From contig JAJFJS010000067.1 in assembly GCA_021773815.1 (NCBI GenBank), forward strand, positions 1-64,000: DNA of 64,000 bases, written 5' to 3'. The number at the start of each line of letters is the position of its first letter. Positions within the stretch are counted from its first letter, which is position 1. The translations under genes and the position numbers were made by a program. Source of the stretch: Gammaproteobacteria bacterium. Lineage in GTDB: Bacteria; Pseudomonadota; Gammaproteobacteria; Steroidobacterales; GCA-2729495. The notes beneath the pieces are model-generated. The model made no database searches. It had not been told where the DNA came from and saw only the letters and a program-made list of their open reading frames with translations. Of the stretch, positions 45,694-53,906 are shown in pieces.

Positions 45694-47367
45694 TTATTTC
45701 TGCTCACCCTGACCGGGCGACTCCTGATCGATTGGTCGGATCGAATCCGCCACGATCTCACCGTTAAATACGTCGACAATTTGCCGGACGCCGGGATCAT
45801 CTTCGATCGCGGCCTGAGCCTTGCGCATGCCGGCCTGCCGACGCTCTGCTGCCCGCGCGGCAGCCGTCTCAAGCGGATTGTCGGTGATCGAGAAATGCAC
45901 GGCGATATCACTGCCGACACGCTGGCGAATCACTGCCGACAAGCGGCCCTTCAGATAGTCGGTCAGCAGCGATTCGTTACAACGCTCGACGCACAGGCGC
46001 ATCTCGAACGGCGAAAAGGCTTCCAGCGCGCTGTTGGCCGCGAGTTGCTGTGCGGCGCCGTCCAGCGACAGCGTCGCGACGAAACCCGGCCAGTCATCAA
46101 TATCCTCGACCGGTCCGTCGGCCACAACGGACTGCACGCGTTTCGGCGCGGCCGGTTCCTTGCGGGGCACCGGTGCCGGGTCGCGCCGCGTGGGGCGCGG
46201 TTTGGGCTTGGCTAACCTCGGCGCTGACGGCGCTCCCTGCGGCGTCGATGCACCGCGCGGGGATTCCGCAGCCGTCTCGGGCATAGTCGGGCGGAAAGCC
46301 AGCATACGCAGCAAAGCCATCTCGAAGCCGAGACGCGGGTCAGGTGCGAGCGGCAAATCGGCGCGGCCCATCACCGCTATCTGGTAATACAGCTGCACGC
46401 TCTCCGCGTCGATCGATTCCGCCAGCCGAACGAGGGACTGCAACTCGTCTTCGTCTTCGACTGCATCGGCGCCGGCGACCTGGATCACGGCGATGCGCTG
46501 CAGGGCAGTCGCGATGTCTCCCAGCAGCGTCTCGTAATCGGGCACCAGTTCGTCGAGGCGGTGTATCGCCGCGATCAGGTCGGCGCCCTGCCCGGCGGCC
46601 ACCAGGTCAATCAGTTCAATAATCCGTTGCCGGTCCATGCTGCCGAGCATCTCTGCGACATCGGTGTCGGTCAGCCGCTCGGCGCCGTACGCCAGCGCCT
46701 GATCCAGCAGGCTCAACCCGTCACGCATGCTGCCGGCTGCGGCCCGCCCGAGCCGGTTAAGCGCCGGCGTCTCGGCATCGAGATCCTCTGCACTGCAGAT
46801 CTGCTGCATGCGCCCGACGATCTGCTTCATTGTCAGACGCTTCAGGTTGAACTGCAGGCAGCGCGACAACACGGTCACCGGCAGTTTCTGCGGGTCCGTG
46901 GTCGCAAACAGGAATTTGACGTGCGGCGGCGGTTCCTCGAGCGTCTTCAGCAGCGCGTTGAAACTCTGCCGCGACAACATATGCACCTCATCGATCAGAT
47001 ACACCTTGAAGCGGCCGGCCGCCGGCGTGTACTGCACGTTTTCCAGCAATTCACGCGTATCATCGACCCCGGTACGCGAAGCCGCATCGACCTCGATCAG
47101 ATCGACGAAGCGCCCTTCATCGACGGCAACGCAGGCGCTGCAGGTGCCGCACGGCTCGGCCGTGACGCCATTTTCGCAGTTCAGCGCCTTCGCCAGGATG
47201 CGCGCGATCGTCGTCTTACCGACACCGCGGGTGCCGGCAAACAGGAATGCATGGTGGACGCGACCGGATGTCAGCGCGTTTTCCAGCGCCTGCACGACAT
47301 GCGACTGACCGGTCACTTCGTGAAAAGTCTTCGGTCGCCACTTCCGTGCAAGTACGAGATAACTCAT
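45694..47367 (-). CDS. dnaX: DNA polymerase III tau/gamma subunit
   Basis: 557 aa. Domains are an N-terminal AAA+ clamp-loader module (AGTRGVGKTTIARILAKALNC near residue 45, zinc motif CGTCSAC, DEVH Walker B, SRC sensor) to about residue 370, a Pro/Lys-rich linker, and a C-terminal tau-type domain. It loads the sliding clamp and bridges polymerase and helicase. I saw no obvious A-rich slippery heptamer, so the gamma form, if made, may arise by another route. Confidence 0.97.
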   Translation of the reverse strand: MSYLVLARKWRPKTFHEVTGQSHVVQALENALTSGRVHHAFLFAGTRGVGKTTIARILAKALNCENGVTAEPCGTCSACVAVDEGRFVDLIEVDAASRTGVDDTRELLENVQYTPAAGRFKVYLIDEVHMLSRQSFNALLKTLEEPPPHVKFLFATTDPQKLPVTVLSRCLQFNLKRLTMKQIVGRMQQICSAEDLDAETPALNRLGRAAAGSMRDGLSLLDQALAYGAERLTDTDVAEMLGSMDRQRIIELIDLVAAGQGADLIAAIHRLDELVPDYETLLGDIATALQRIAVIQVAGADAVEDEDELQSLVRLAESIDAESVQLYYQIAVMGRADLPLAPDPRLGFEMALLRMLAFRPTMPETAAESPRGASTPQGAPSAPRLAKPKPRPTRRDPAPVPRKEPAAPKRVQSVVADGPVEDIDDWPGFVATLSLDGAAQQLAANSALEAFSPFEMRLCVERCNESLLTDYLKGRLSAVIRQRVGSDIAVHFSITDNPLETAAARAAERRQAGMRKAQAAIEDDPGVRQIVDVFNGEIVADSIRPIDQESPGQGEQK

Positions 47368-47394
47368 GAAATCGATCTTATGCGGGTAGGTAAA

Positions 47395-47502
47395 GAGCCC
47401 GCGCCAGCCGCACCCCGGCGCCCGGCTTCACCGTTACCGCTGCTCCCTTCCGGGCCTGACGGGGTTCACGGATAGCCGCCGCGGGGGGACCAGCGCGGAC
47501 CC
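47395..47502 (-). ncRNA. ffs: Signal recognition particle 4.5S RNA
   Basis: On the minus strand, GTCAGGCCCGGAAGGGAGCA is the conserved apical core of bacterial 4.5S RNA, followed by GCGGTAAC as in the family. The ends pair: GGGTCCGCGC at the 5' side with GCGCGGGCTC at the 3' side (one register, including G-U pairs), giving about 108 nt. The RNA assembles with Ffh to target membrane proteins. It lies immediately upstream of dnaX, a frequent position. Exact ends are estimated from the pairing. Confidence 0.93.
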
Positions 47503-47508
47503 ACAGGA

Positions 47509-47537
47509 AGGGTATGCGGTAGCGTCTCGTTCGGCAA
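47509..47537 (-). promoter_or_regulatory. Candidate promoter of the 4.5S RNA gene
   Basis: Reading leftwards, TTGCCG (47532-47537), a 17-base spacer and TACCCT (47509-47514) lie six bases before the predicted RNA 5' end. This is a good fit in spacing and position, with a weak -10 box. Confidence 0.5.
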
Positions 47538-48122
47538 GCGTTGTCCGGGTGATTCGCAGAAAAAAACACATCGTTCGTCGTGTCGTACCGCTAGTTCGGA
47601 TGAATTTGAAATACGGCGCACCGCCCGAAACCGAACCTGTTCTGCATGCCCGAGCCAGCCGGGCTGCCGTTCATGTGCCGCCGTTCGCTGTCAGGCCGCG
47701 TATCGACACGCCTCAGCCCAGGACCGTCAGAGGAGGCTCGCCAGGGCCGAAAGCAGTCACCCTGCCGCGCCGGCGGGAATCACCACGGCCGTTGCCGGGA
47801 AAGGCCGGTCACTGACAGGGAGATAGGTGCCGCAGGGACGACATCGCGTTCATTCACCGGGAACTTCGGTACACATCGGCACGATCCGAAGGATCCAAAA
47901 TGATCCCGGCGCAGTTCGGAGCATTGAATTGATCCTCATCGAGTTCCGCGGCCGATCCGCCTGCTCACACAGGGCGCGCGACGAATGGCGCTCAGGATGA
48001 TCTCCGACGGCCGCTAGCCGCCGGACCACGATGGGAACGGGCGCAATAGTCGACAGGCGCCCCGGAAGGAAGCGCGGTTCAGATGAACGTCGCTGGAAGC
48101 GATGCGCTTCAGGGGCCGTGAT
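47538..48122. other. Long non-coding stretch upstream of the 4.5S RNA
   Basis: No credible gene was found in about 585 bases; the three short plus-strand ORFs are Arg/Pro-rich, overlap one another and lack ribosome sites. A small hairpin GAAGCG-ATG-CGCTTC (48096-48110) lies just after the VPLPA-CTERM gene stop and may terminate it, though it has no T-run. Confidence 0.5.
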
Positions 48123-48764
48123 TCAGATCCGGCGTCGACGCAACCAGCCGAGCAACGTCAGGCCCGAGGCGAACAGCCAGGCCGCGGCCGGTACCGGCAC
48201 CGGCGGTGCGATCAGGCTCTCGGAGCCGCCGCTGGCGTAAGCGGTGACGTGAATGCCGATCCGCAGATCCGACCCCATGGCCGCGATCGTATCGGCAAAG
48301 GTCTTGCCGTTGATCAGGGAGAATGTGATCGTCAGCCAGTCAGCCGCATCGTTGACGCCCTTTTTCGGCGCCGGATTATCGGCTTCGGCGAGAAAACCGG
48401 CCGTTACGTTAAAACCGACGGCATTACCGCCGGGCAGATCCGGCGGACTGGCGCTACCGCCCGTGAATACGACGCCCGCACTGCTGGTGACCGATGACAG
48501 CCCGAGCAGGCTGCCGTCCTCGAAATAGACCTCGGACAGGTTGGCGGCATCCGTGCCCGATTTCGTAAACGTGAAGTCGACGTACCCCGCCCCACCGTCG
48601 GTGACATCCACTGTGAAGGCGGCCTCTGCAATGGCGCAGTCGCCGGGCAGGTTATCAGTGATGCAATAAAACCCGAATGTCGCTGCCGAGGCGACATCGG
48701 CGACCAGAAACAGCGCGAAAACGGAAATAGCGGCGCGATAGCCGACAACTGATGATCTACTCAT
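48123..48764 (-). CDS. VPLPA/PEP-CTERM surface protein
   Basis: 213 aa, ATG preceded by AAGGGG. A signal peptide ends near ASA-ATFG. The mature domain is Gly/Thr/Ser-rich beta sequence with one Cys pair near the N-terminus (CITDNLPGDC). The C-terminus is the sorting signal VPVPAAAWLFASGLTLLGW followed by RRRR, which an exosortase would cut so the protein can be exported or anchored at the surface, often with extracellular polysaccharide. No exosortase is encoded in this window. The function of the mature domain is unknown. Confidence 0.88.
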   Translation of the reverse strand: MSRSSVVGYRAAISVFALFLVADVASAATFGFYCITDNLPGDCAIAEAAFTVDVTDGGAGYVDFTFTKSGTDAANLSEVYFEDGSLLGLSSVTSSAGVVFTGGSASPPDLPGGNAVGFNVTAGFLAEADNPAPKKGVNDAADWLTITFSLINGKTFADTIAAMGSDLRIGIHVTAYASGGSESLIAPPVPVPAAAWLFASGLTLLGWLRRRRI

Positions 48765-49485
48765 AGCCAGATAACCCCTTAAATATTATCTGTGAGCCAG
48801 ACGACAAGGCCTGTACAGGCCCTTGTTGTTCGTTTTTTAGCTGCCAGCCCGAGGTTGCGTCATCGGTAGAGCAGGTCTAAAGAAACTACGCCGACGCAGA
48901 TGCCGATACAATAGCCCCCGGATTATGTTGAATTCCGCCGATATAAATCAATAAGTTAGCGCACTGGTTCCAGTTTTGATTCTGTTTTATATGATGGCCT
49001 TGCGCAAGAAATAGTCCGAACAACCGTCCGGCGCGGCCTGGAGACATCAACCGGCGGCTGGCGTCATGCCGGTGAATCGATATCGCCTCTCCGCCAGGGC
49101 GGCTGAGGTCGCCACACGACCCGCCACCCGAGGCAGGACAGCGGGAGAGAGCTACAAGAGTTAATGGCAACGTGATGACGCCCTGCTCCGGTCGCTGAGC
49201 AGCTGTTTCCCGGCACCTGTAAAACGCCGCATCGGCATCGGGTGCTCGCGCGAATGACGCGTCAATCGGGGCATATGGCTTAGCGAGGGAGAGACCCTGC
49301 TGCGAGCGCGGCTTTCTATTCGCCGGTTATCGGCCCGCTACTGGAAATCGGGCTGCAGACCGCACAATGACAGGCGCGAACCTGCCTGTACCACAGCGGC
49401 CGACGCCCGGATAGCGCCCAGGGAGCGTCGCCCGCAAACGGGGTCACGGCGGCCTCCTCGGGCAAAGCCGAAACCGGTTAACAAC
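48765..49485. other. Long non-coding stretch between two VPLPA-CTERM genes
   Basis: About 720 bases without a convincing gene. The ORF at 48886-49170 has no recognisable domain and lacks a ribosome site. The sequence is less coding-like than its neighbours. I checked by eye for a c-di-GMP riboswitch core on the minus strand and did not find one. Confidence 0.45.
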
Positions 49486-50046
49486 TCAGCGTGTGATTCT
49501 CCGGCGGACCGAACCGAACAGACCCAGCGCCGAACCAAACAACCAGATGGCAGCCGGAACCGGGACCGCCGTCAGCGTCACGTCGGGTCGCCATTCACCA
49601 ACATACTGACCGGCCCCACCATTCGCCCCATTCGTAAAATCGAGAAATAATGAGGACAGGCTGTCACCGTCATCGGTCAGAAAATCGAAGTCCGTCAATT
49701 GCCCGTTCAGGAAAGACAAGCTTGCGCCGGTGCCGCCCGTATCGTCGGCCTCGGTCAGCGTTCCGGCGCCGTCCATATCGATGGACAAGGTATTGCCGCT
49801 GAGAAGACCGAAACTGACGGTACCGGTTTCATTGCCGACTGTACCGAGGTCGGCAGTGAAGGTGCCGGTCGCCGTTATCGTATCGAGAGATCCGAAACCG
49901 CAACCACCCGTTAGATTAAATGAATTGGGCCCAAGACACTCGTCACCGAGCGTCACGTCCCCAACGATTGTAAAGTCATACGTTACGGCAGCGGCATGCG
50001 CCGAGCCTGCAACGATCCCCAATAAAATAATCAGTAATGTTTTCAT
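49486..50046 (-). CDS. VPLPA/PEP-CTERM surface protein
   Basis: 186 aa, ATG preceded by AAGGGG, the same leader feature as the other VPLPA-CTERM gene. Signal peptide MKTLLIILLGIVAGSAHA, then a Thr/Gly/Asp-rich beta domain with a Cys pair (CLGPNSFNLTGGC), and the C-terminal sorting signal VPVPAAIWLFGSALGLFG followed by SVRRR. It is probably exported and processed by an exosortase encoded elsewhere. No similarity to the first protein is evident outside the tail and signal. Confidence 0.87.
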   Translation of the reverse strand: MKTLLIILLGIVAGSAHAAAVTYDFTIVGDVTLGDECLGPNSFNLTGGCGFGSLDTITATGTFTADLGTVGNETGTVSFGLLSGNTLSIDMDGAGTLTEADDTGGTGASLSFLNGQLTDFDFLTDDGDSLSSLFLDFTNGANGGAGQYVGEWRPDVTLTAVPVPAAIWLFGSALGLFGSVRRRITR

Positions 50047-50159
50047 CGAGCAGATCCCCTTACAAAAATGCTCTGGCCTATATCAACCCGACGGGCATAA
50101 ACAGCCGGCGCGGATCTCAATCTATTATGCCGCGATTCGCAGCATCAATCGTTGTTTTT

Positions 50160-50735
50160 TTATTCACCGACCGCGGCGCACGAATTTGCAATGGCGGTAT
50201 AACAGGCCTGCGCTTCTTCCTGGGTCAGAGTCATGACCCGAACCGTCGGCGACCCGCCTGTGGCCTTGACATACGTGCAACGCTCGCGCCCGGCAGCCGT
50301 ATCCGTATTTGCAAAATGAATGCCGACGACATTGTCCTCAATCCGGATCTGGCCTGAAAGCTGGTTGCATTCGGCAATCCCATCGGCCGTCATTTCATTC
50401 AATTCGTCCTGACTGACGCAGGCACACGGCGCCTGAATACAGGGCATATCCGGATCGCCCGCTTTCATCTTCTTGCGATAGTTGGCGAGAATCTTTGTTC
50501 GCGGCGGCTCTTTCTCAAAGTCATCCAGATCCTGAGCCTCGCAATATGCGTTACACAATCCGAACAACCCCGGTGTTGCGCCCTGCAAGCCGTCGCAAAC
50601 CCCCTCGTTCGCGGGCGTTTCACCATCCGGCGTCTGCGCCACCGCCTGACTGATGGCCAGTCCGCTGAACACGACAGCCATCGCAACCAGGAACATGAGA
50701 GAGACGCGACGATTAATTCTGAGCAGTGATGTCAT
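50160..50735 (-). CDS. Cysteine-rich secreted protein of unknown function
   Basis: 191 aa, with GGAGGT before the ATG. A signal peptide ends near AVAQ-TPDG. Eight or nine cysteines follow in the mature part, including CDGLQGATPGLFGLCNAYCEAQDL, PDMPCIQAPCACV and ECNQLSG, suggesting disulfides. I recall the GLCNAYCEAQD...PDMPC block from hypothetical proteins of other marine proteobacteria but cannot name a family. There is no C-terminal sorting signal. Confidence 0.75.
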   Translation of the reverse strand: MTSLLRINRRVSLMFLVAMAVVFSGLAISQAVAQTPDGETPANEGVCDGLQGATPGLFGLCNAYCEAQDLDDFEKEPPRTKILANYRKKMKAGDPDMPCIQAPCACVSQDELNEMTADGIAECNQLSGQIRIEDNVVGIHFANTDTAAGRERCTYVKATGGSPTVRVMTLTQEEAQACYTAIANSCAAVGE

Positions 50736-50995
50736 GACCCGAAACCTCCATATAATTCATATCCACCGGCCGCCGAGTAACTACGGCCCCCTTGCCAATA
50801 CGCCGCAGCTAATGCGCGCCCTGCATTTGGAATAACGACAAACCGCTTTTTAACCCGCACCCGCCCGAAAGTCCTGACGTTTGGGCATGCTGCGCGATGA
50901 ATTCCTGATTCGGCCTGATCGCAGACTCGTCTCAGCGCATCATCTGTTTGTCGTTTTCGCCGTGCCGGCCAGCGGCGTAATCATTGTTCTAGAGT

Positions 50996-51011
50996 TAGGT
51001 ATTACTACCTA
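50996..51011. promoter_or_regulatory. Perfect palindrome TAGGTA-TTAC-TACCTA, possible operator
   Basis: A 6-bp perfect inverted repeat with a four-base centre lies about 260 bases upstream of the minus-strand secreted-protein gene. The size and symmetry suit a dimeric regulator, but no known consensus was matched. Confidence 0.3.
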
Positions 51012-51055
51012 TTGATTCTTGCTTGGACCATACCATTGGCGAACGGTCGGACGCA

Positions 51056-51085
51056 AAAAAACAATTTGGCAACTGATTGTTTTTT
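51056..51085. repeat. AT-rich inverted repeat AAAAAACAAT...ATTGTTTTTT
   Basis: A perfect 10-bp inverted repeat (51056-51065 and 51076-51085) with a ten-base loop. Its stem is A/T only apart from one C-G pair, so it is a weak hairpin but could be a binding site or the end of a small transcript. Confidence 0.35.
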
Positions 51086-51296
51086 CAGAACAATTTATAA
51101 TTTTGACCGAGAACATCCGGTGCAGATTATGTTGTAAAGCACCGCCTGCGGCCCGTCCGGATAAGCCGGAACCGAACGCCCCGCGCCATTGCTGAGATTC
51201 GGCGCCGGACGGGTCCTTCGGCAGAGAAAGGCAGCGTCGCGGTCATGCACCCGGGAAATGCGCAAAACCGCATCGGGATTGCATCGAGCCGGGGCC

Positions 51297-51330
51297 AAAA
51301 AAAGTTGTCAGACAACGCTGGTGTCTGACA
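51297..51330 (-). terminator. Rho-independent terminator of the tRNA-Ser gene
   Basis: On the minus strand TGTCAGACA and TGTCTGACA form a perfect 9-bp stem with a seven-base loop, followed by AC and a run of seven T residues. It starts 16 bases after the tRNA 3' end. Confidence 0.88.
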
Positions 51331-51345
51331 CCGTATTTATATAAC

Positions 51346-51436
51346 TGGCGGAGAGAGAGGGATTCGAACCCTCGATACGGGGTTACCGTATACATGAATT
51401 CCAATCATGCGCCTTCGACCACTCGGCCATCTCTCC
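51346..51436 (-). tRNA. tRNA-Ser (anticodon GGA), CCA encoded
   Basis: Reverse complement begins GGAGAGATGGCCGAGTGG and ends TCTCTCC-G-CCA. The 7-bp acceptor stem pairs perfectly. The anticodon arm CATGATTGGAATTCATG has GGA in the loop. A long variable arm (TACGGTAACCCCGTA) and the T arm with GGTTCGAATCC identify a class II serine tRNA. It reads UCC and UCU codons. The discriminator base is G73 and the CCA end is genomically encoded. Confidence 0.97.
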
Positions 51437-51514
51437 GGTACTCTTTCGCTAGGTGACTCATCCGTTGGGCCGGGCCCGGGTGGCGCTGAAGGTTAACCCA
51501 GCGCAGGCGGCCGT

Positions 51515-51832
51515 TCAATCGGGGACGCCAGGATCAGCGCCGTCACGCTCGAAGTAATCGGGCGGCGTTTCCAGGCACGGGTCGCCCTTCGCGCGACGTT
51601 CCGCATCCGGCGACGCATCCGGGATCTCGAGAACCGTCGATCGATTCGGCTGATCGAGGCCGTCGGGTACCTGCACGGAATTGACGCTGCCGCTGGCCTG
51701 ATATTCCTGGCGTTTGTCACAGGCCGGTTTGCCGCCGAAGAAACAACCGGGCAGCACCACGCTCACCAGCAGGATGCCGGTGCACGCGGCCAGGGACGGA
51801 CGCGTCCGGTTCGACCTGGCTCGCACCGCCAC
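51515..51832 (-). CDS. Short lipoprotein next to dapA, possibly a reduced BamC-like protein
   Basis: 105 aa from a GTG start one base after the dapA stop. Lipobox VVLPGCFFG gives a mature lipoprotein of about 77 residues. The segment SVQVPDGLDQPNRSTVLEIPD resembles the extended N-terminal region of BamC (NlpB), whose gene follows dapA in many gammaproteobacteria, but the folded BamC domains are absent. So it is either a truncated BamC relative or an unrelated lipoprotein in the same slot. Confidence 0.65.
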   Translation of the reverse strand: MAVRARSNRTRPSLAACTGILLVSVVLPGCFFGGKPACDKRQEYQASGSVNSVQVPDGLDQPNRSTVLEIPDASPDAERRAKGDPCLETPPDYFERDGADPGVPD

Positions 51833-51833
51833 C

Positions 51834-52709
51834 TCAGATCAGCTCCGCGGCCGACAGGGCCGCCTCGACGACCGGCCGATAGTCCGCGGAAAGGCGCGTC
51901 AGCGGCAGGCGAATCCCGGCAGGAATCCGGCCGAGACGTTCCAGCGCCCATTTGACGGGGATCGGGTTTGCCTCAACGAACAGATCCCGATGCAGCGCTG
52001 TCAGACCGGCATCGATCCGGGCAGCTTCGTCGGCATCACCGGCAACAGCGGCAACAGCCATCGCGGCCATCTGCGCCGGCGCCACGTTGCCGGTCACCGT
52101 CACGACACCGTCACCGCCGAGTAACATGAATTCCCGCGCCGTCGCGTCATCGCCGCTGTACAAGCCGAAACCATCGCCGCAGTCGGCGCGAATTCGTTGT
52201 ACACGACCCAGATCACCCGTTGCTTCCTTGATTCCCATGATCCGGGGATGCCCTGCCAGGCGCCGCACCGTTTCCGGCAACATATCGACAGCCGTTCGCC
52301 CCGGCACGTTGTAGAGCATGATGGGCTTGTCGACGGCGTCGGCGATCGTCGAAAAATGCAGGTACAGCCCTTCCTGAGTCGGCTTGTTGTAATACGGCGT
52401 TACCATCAGGTAGCCGTCAATTCCGGCATCGGCGACCTCGACAGACAGATTCATCGTTTGCCGGGTCGAGTTCGACCCCGTGCCCGCGATGACCGGCAGT
52501 CGTCCTGCCGCAATATCCGCAACGCGCCGAATCAGGCCCGCATGCTCGGTCTTGGACAGCGTCGAAGATTCGCCGGTGGTCCCGGCGACGACCAGTCCTG
52601 CCGTTCCGCTCTCGACATGCCAGTCAATCAGTCGTTCGAGGCACTCGTAGTCGATCCGACCGTCTTCGGACATCGGGGTAACGAGGGCGACGAGACTTCC
52701 TTTGAACAT
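51834..52709 (-). CDS. dapA: 4-hydroxy-tetrahydrodipicolinate synthase
   Basis: 291 aa. Schiff-base Lys161 in RIMGIKEATGD, Tyr133 in MLYNVPGRT and the substrate-binding TTGES (44-48) are all present. It condenses pyruvate with aspartate semialdehyde in lysine and diaminopimelate synthesis. It is divergent from gcvR, the gammaproteobacterial arrangement. Confidence 0.97.
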   Translation of the reverse strand: MFKGSLVALVTPMSEDGRIDYECLERLIDWHVESGTAGLVVAGTTGESSTLSKTEHAGLIRRVADIAAGRLPVIAGTGSNSTRQTMNLSVEVADAGIDGYLMVTPYYNKPTQEGLYLHFSTIADAVDKPIMLYNVPGRTAVDMLPETVRRLAGHPRIMGIKEATGDLGRVQRIRADCGDGFGLYSGDDATAREFMLLGGDGVVTVTGNVAPAQMAAMAVAAVAGDADEAARIDAGLTALHRDLFVEANPIPVKWALERLGRIPAGIRLPLTRLSADYRPVVEAALSAAELI

Positions 52710-52870
52710 GACCAGAACGGCGAACCGGTTGTTTGCATGGACGGCAGAGCGGCGATGTTACTGGCGGCCCGCTGATAGCGCAAGAATCGCTGCCCCGGCT
52801 TGATAGCGGTATAGTTAGCACCCGCGGCCCCATCATGCTTGTACCGGCAGGACCCAAGGAATACGCACCA

Positions 52871-53413
52871 GTGGAAACAACGCCCAAGGAAAAACAGCTG
52901 GCCGTGACGGCAATCGGCCCGGACCGGGCCGGCCTGATCCGTGATCTGAGCGGCATCGTCACCAGCGCCGCCGGAAATATCCAGGAAAGCCGAATGATCG
53001 CCCTGGGGTCGGAGTTTGCGATCCTGGTGCTGATCTCGGGGAACTGGCACTCGCTGGCGAAGATCCGCGAAAAACTCGACGCGCTGCAAACCGCCGGAGA
53101 CATGACGGTGACGATTCGCGACAGTTCGCCGCGAACCGGCATCAGTGCGGCCCCTTACATGATCGATGTCGTGAGTCTGGACCACGAAGGTATCGTGCTG
53201 GGTCTGTCCAACTTTTTCGCCGCCCGCGGCCTGGAGATTGCAGAACTCAATTCCCGGCGCTACAACGCGCCGCACACCGGCGCCGCAATGTTCAGCGTGC
53301 AATTGACCGTCAACGTTCCGGCCGCAACTCAGGTTGCCAGCCTGCGCGAGGAATTCCTCGAGTATTGCGACGGCGAAAACCTCGATGCCATCATGGAACC
53401 GGCGGCACGCTGA
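52871..53413 (+). CDS. gcvR: GcvR-type ACT-domain regulator
   Basis: 180 aa from a GTG at 52871, with AAGGAA ten bases upstream; the track ORF and the ATG at 52835 extend into the promoter region. Two ACT domains are visible: AVTAIGPDRAGLIRDLSGIVTSAAGNIQESRM and MIDVVSLDHEGIVLGLSNFFAARGLEIAEL. GcvR binds glycine and controls GcvA at the glycine cleavage operon in E. coli. Its place between dapA and bcp matches the usual gene order. Confidence 0.9.
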   Translation: METTPKEKQLAVTAIGPDRAGLIRDLSGIVTSAAGNIQESRMIALGSEFAILVLISGNWHSLAKIREKLDALQTAGDMTVTIRDSSPRTGISAAPYMIDVVSLDHEGIVLGLSNFFAARGLEIAELNSRRYNAPHTGAAMFSVQLTVNVPAATQVASLREEFLEYCDGENLDAIMEPAAR

Positions 53414-53435
53414 CGCGACAACGGAGACGACGGCA

Positions 53436-53903
53436 TTGGGCAAGCTTCAGATCGGACGCGTTGCACCGGATTTCACGCTGGCGGCGACCGGCGACAAAAA
53501 GATCCGGCTTCGATCCCTGCGCGGCAGTCACGTCGTGCTCTTTTTCTATCCGAAGGACAACACGCCCGGCTGCACCCAGGAAGGCGTGGCATTCAAGGAA
53601 CACCACGCCGCATTCAAACGCGGGAAAACGATCATTCTCGGCATATCGCGTGACTCGATTGCATCCCACGAACGATTTCGGGAGAAGTTCGACTTCCCTT
53701 TCGACCTGCTGTCGGATCCCGACGAGAAGGTCTGCAATGCCTACGACGTGATTCGTGAGAAAAACATGTACGGTCGCACGGTAATTGGGATCGAACGCAG
53801 CACCTTCCTGATCGATTCAAGCGGAAAGCTCCGCAACGAATGGCGCAAAGTCAGGGTCAAAGGACACGTCGAGGCGGTACTCGACGCAGTGAAGGATCTC
53901 TAA
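53436..53903 (+). CDS. bcp: Bcp/PrxQ thiol peroxidase without the usual resolving cysteine
   Basis: 155 aa from a TTG start with GGAGA upstream. The peroxidatic Cys46 lies in YPKDNTPGCTQEG. The resolving Cys found five residues later in typical Bcp (E. coli Cys50) is Val51 here. The only other Cys is C100 in DEKVCNAYD, corresponding to E. coli Cys99. The enzyme reduces peroxides and may work as a 1-Cys type or use C100. Confidence 0.93.
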   Translation: MGKLQIGRVAPDFTLAATGDKKIRLRSLRGSHVVLFFYPKDNTPGCTQEGVAFKEHHAAFKRGKTIILGISRDSIASHERFREKFDFPFDLLSDPDEKVCNAYDVIREKNMYGRTVIGIERSTFLIDSSGKLRNEWRKVRVKGHVEAVLDAVKDL

Positions 53904-53906
53904 CCA

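Larger units (their letters stand above)
50736..51296. other. Non-coding stretch between secreted protein and tRNA-Ser
   Basis: About 560 bases with no gene but two strong inverted repeats (listed separately) and an AT-rich segment (51050-51110), unlike the surrounding GC-rich DNA. It probably contains the promoter of the secreted-protein gene. Confidence 0.5.

Noticed and set aside
47549-47815. 88-aa ORF beside the 4.5S RNA
   Set aside because: Arg/Pro-rich low-complexity sequence, no ribosome site and no family resemblance.
48765-49485. c-di-GMP-I (GEMM) riboswitch upstream of a VPLPA-CTERM gene
   Set aside because: The conserved core sequences were not found on the minus strand by eye.
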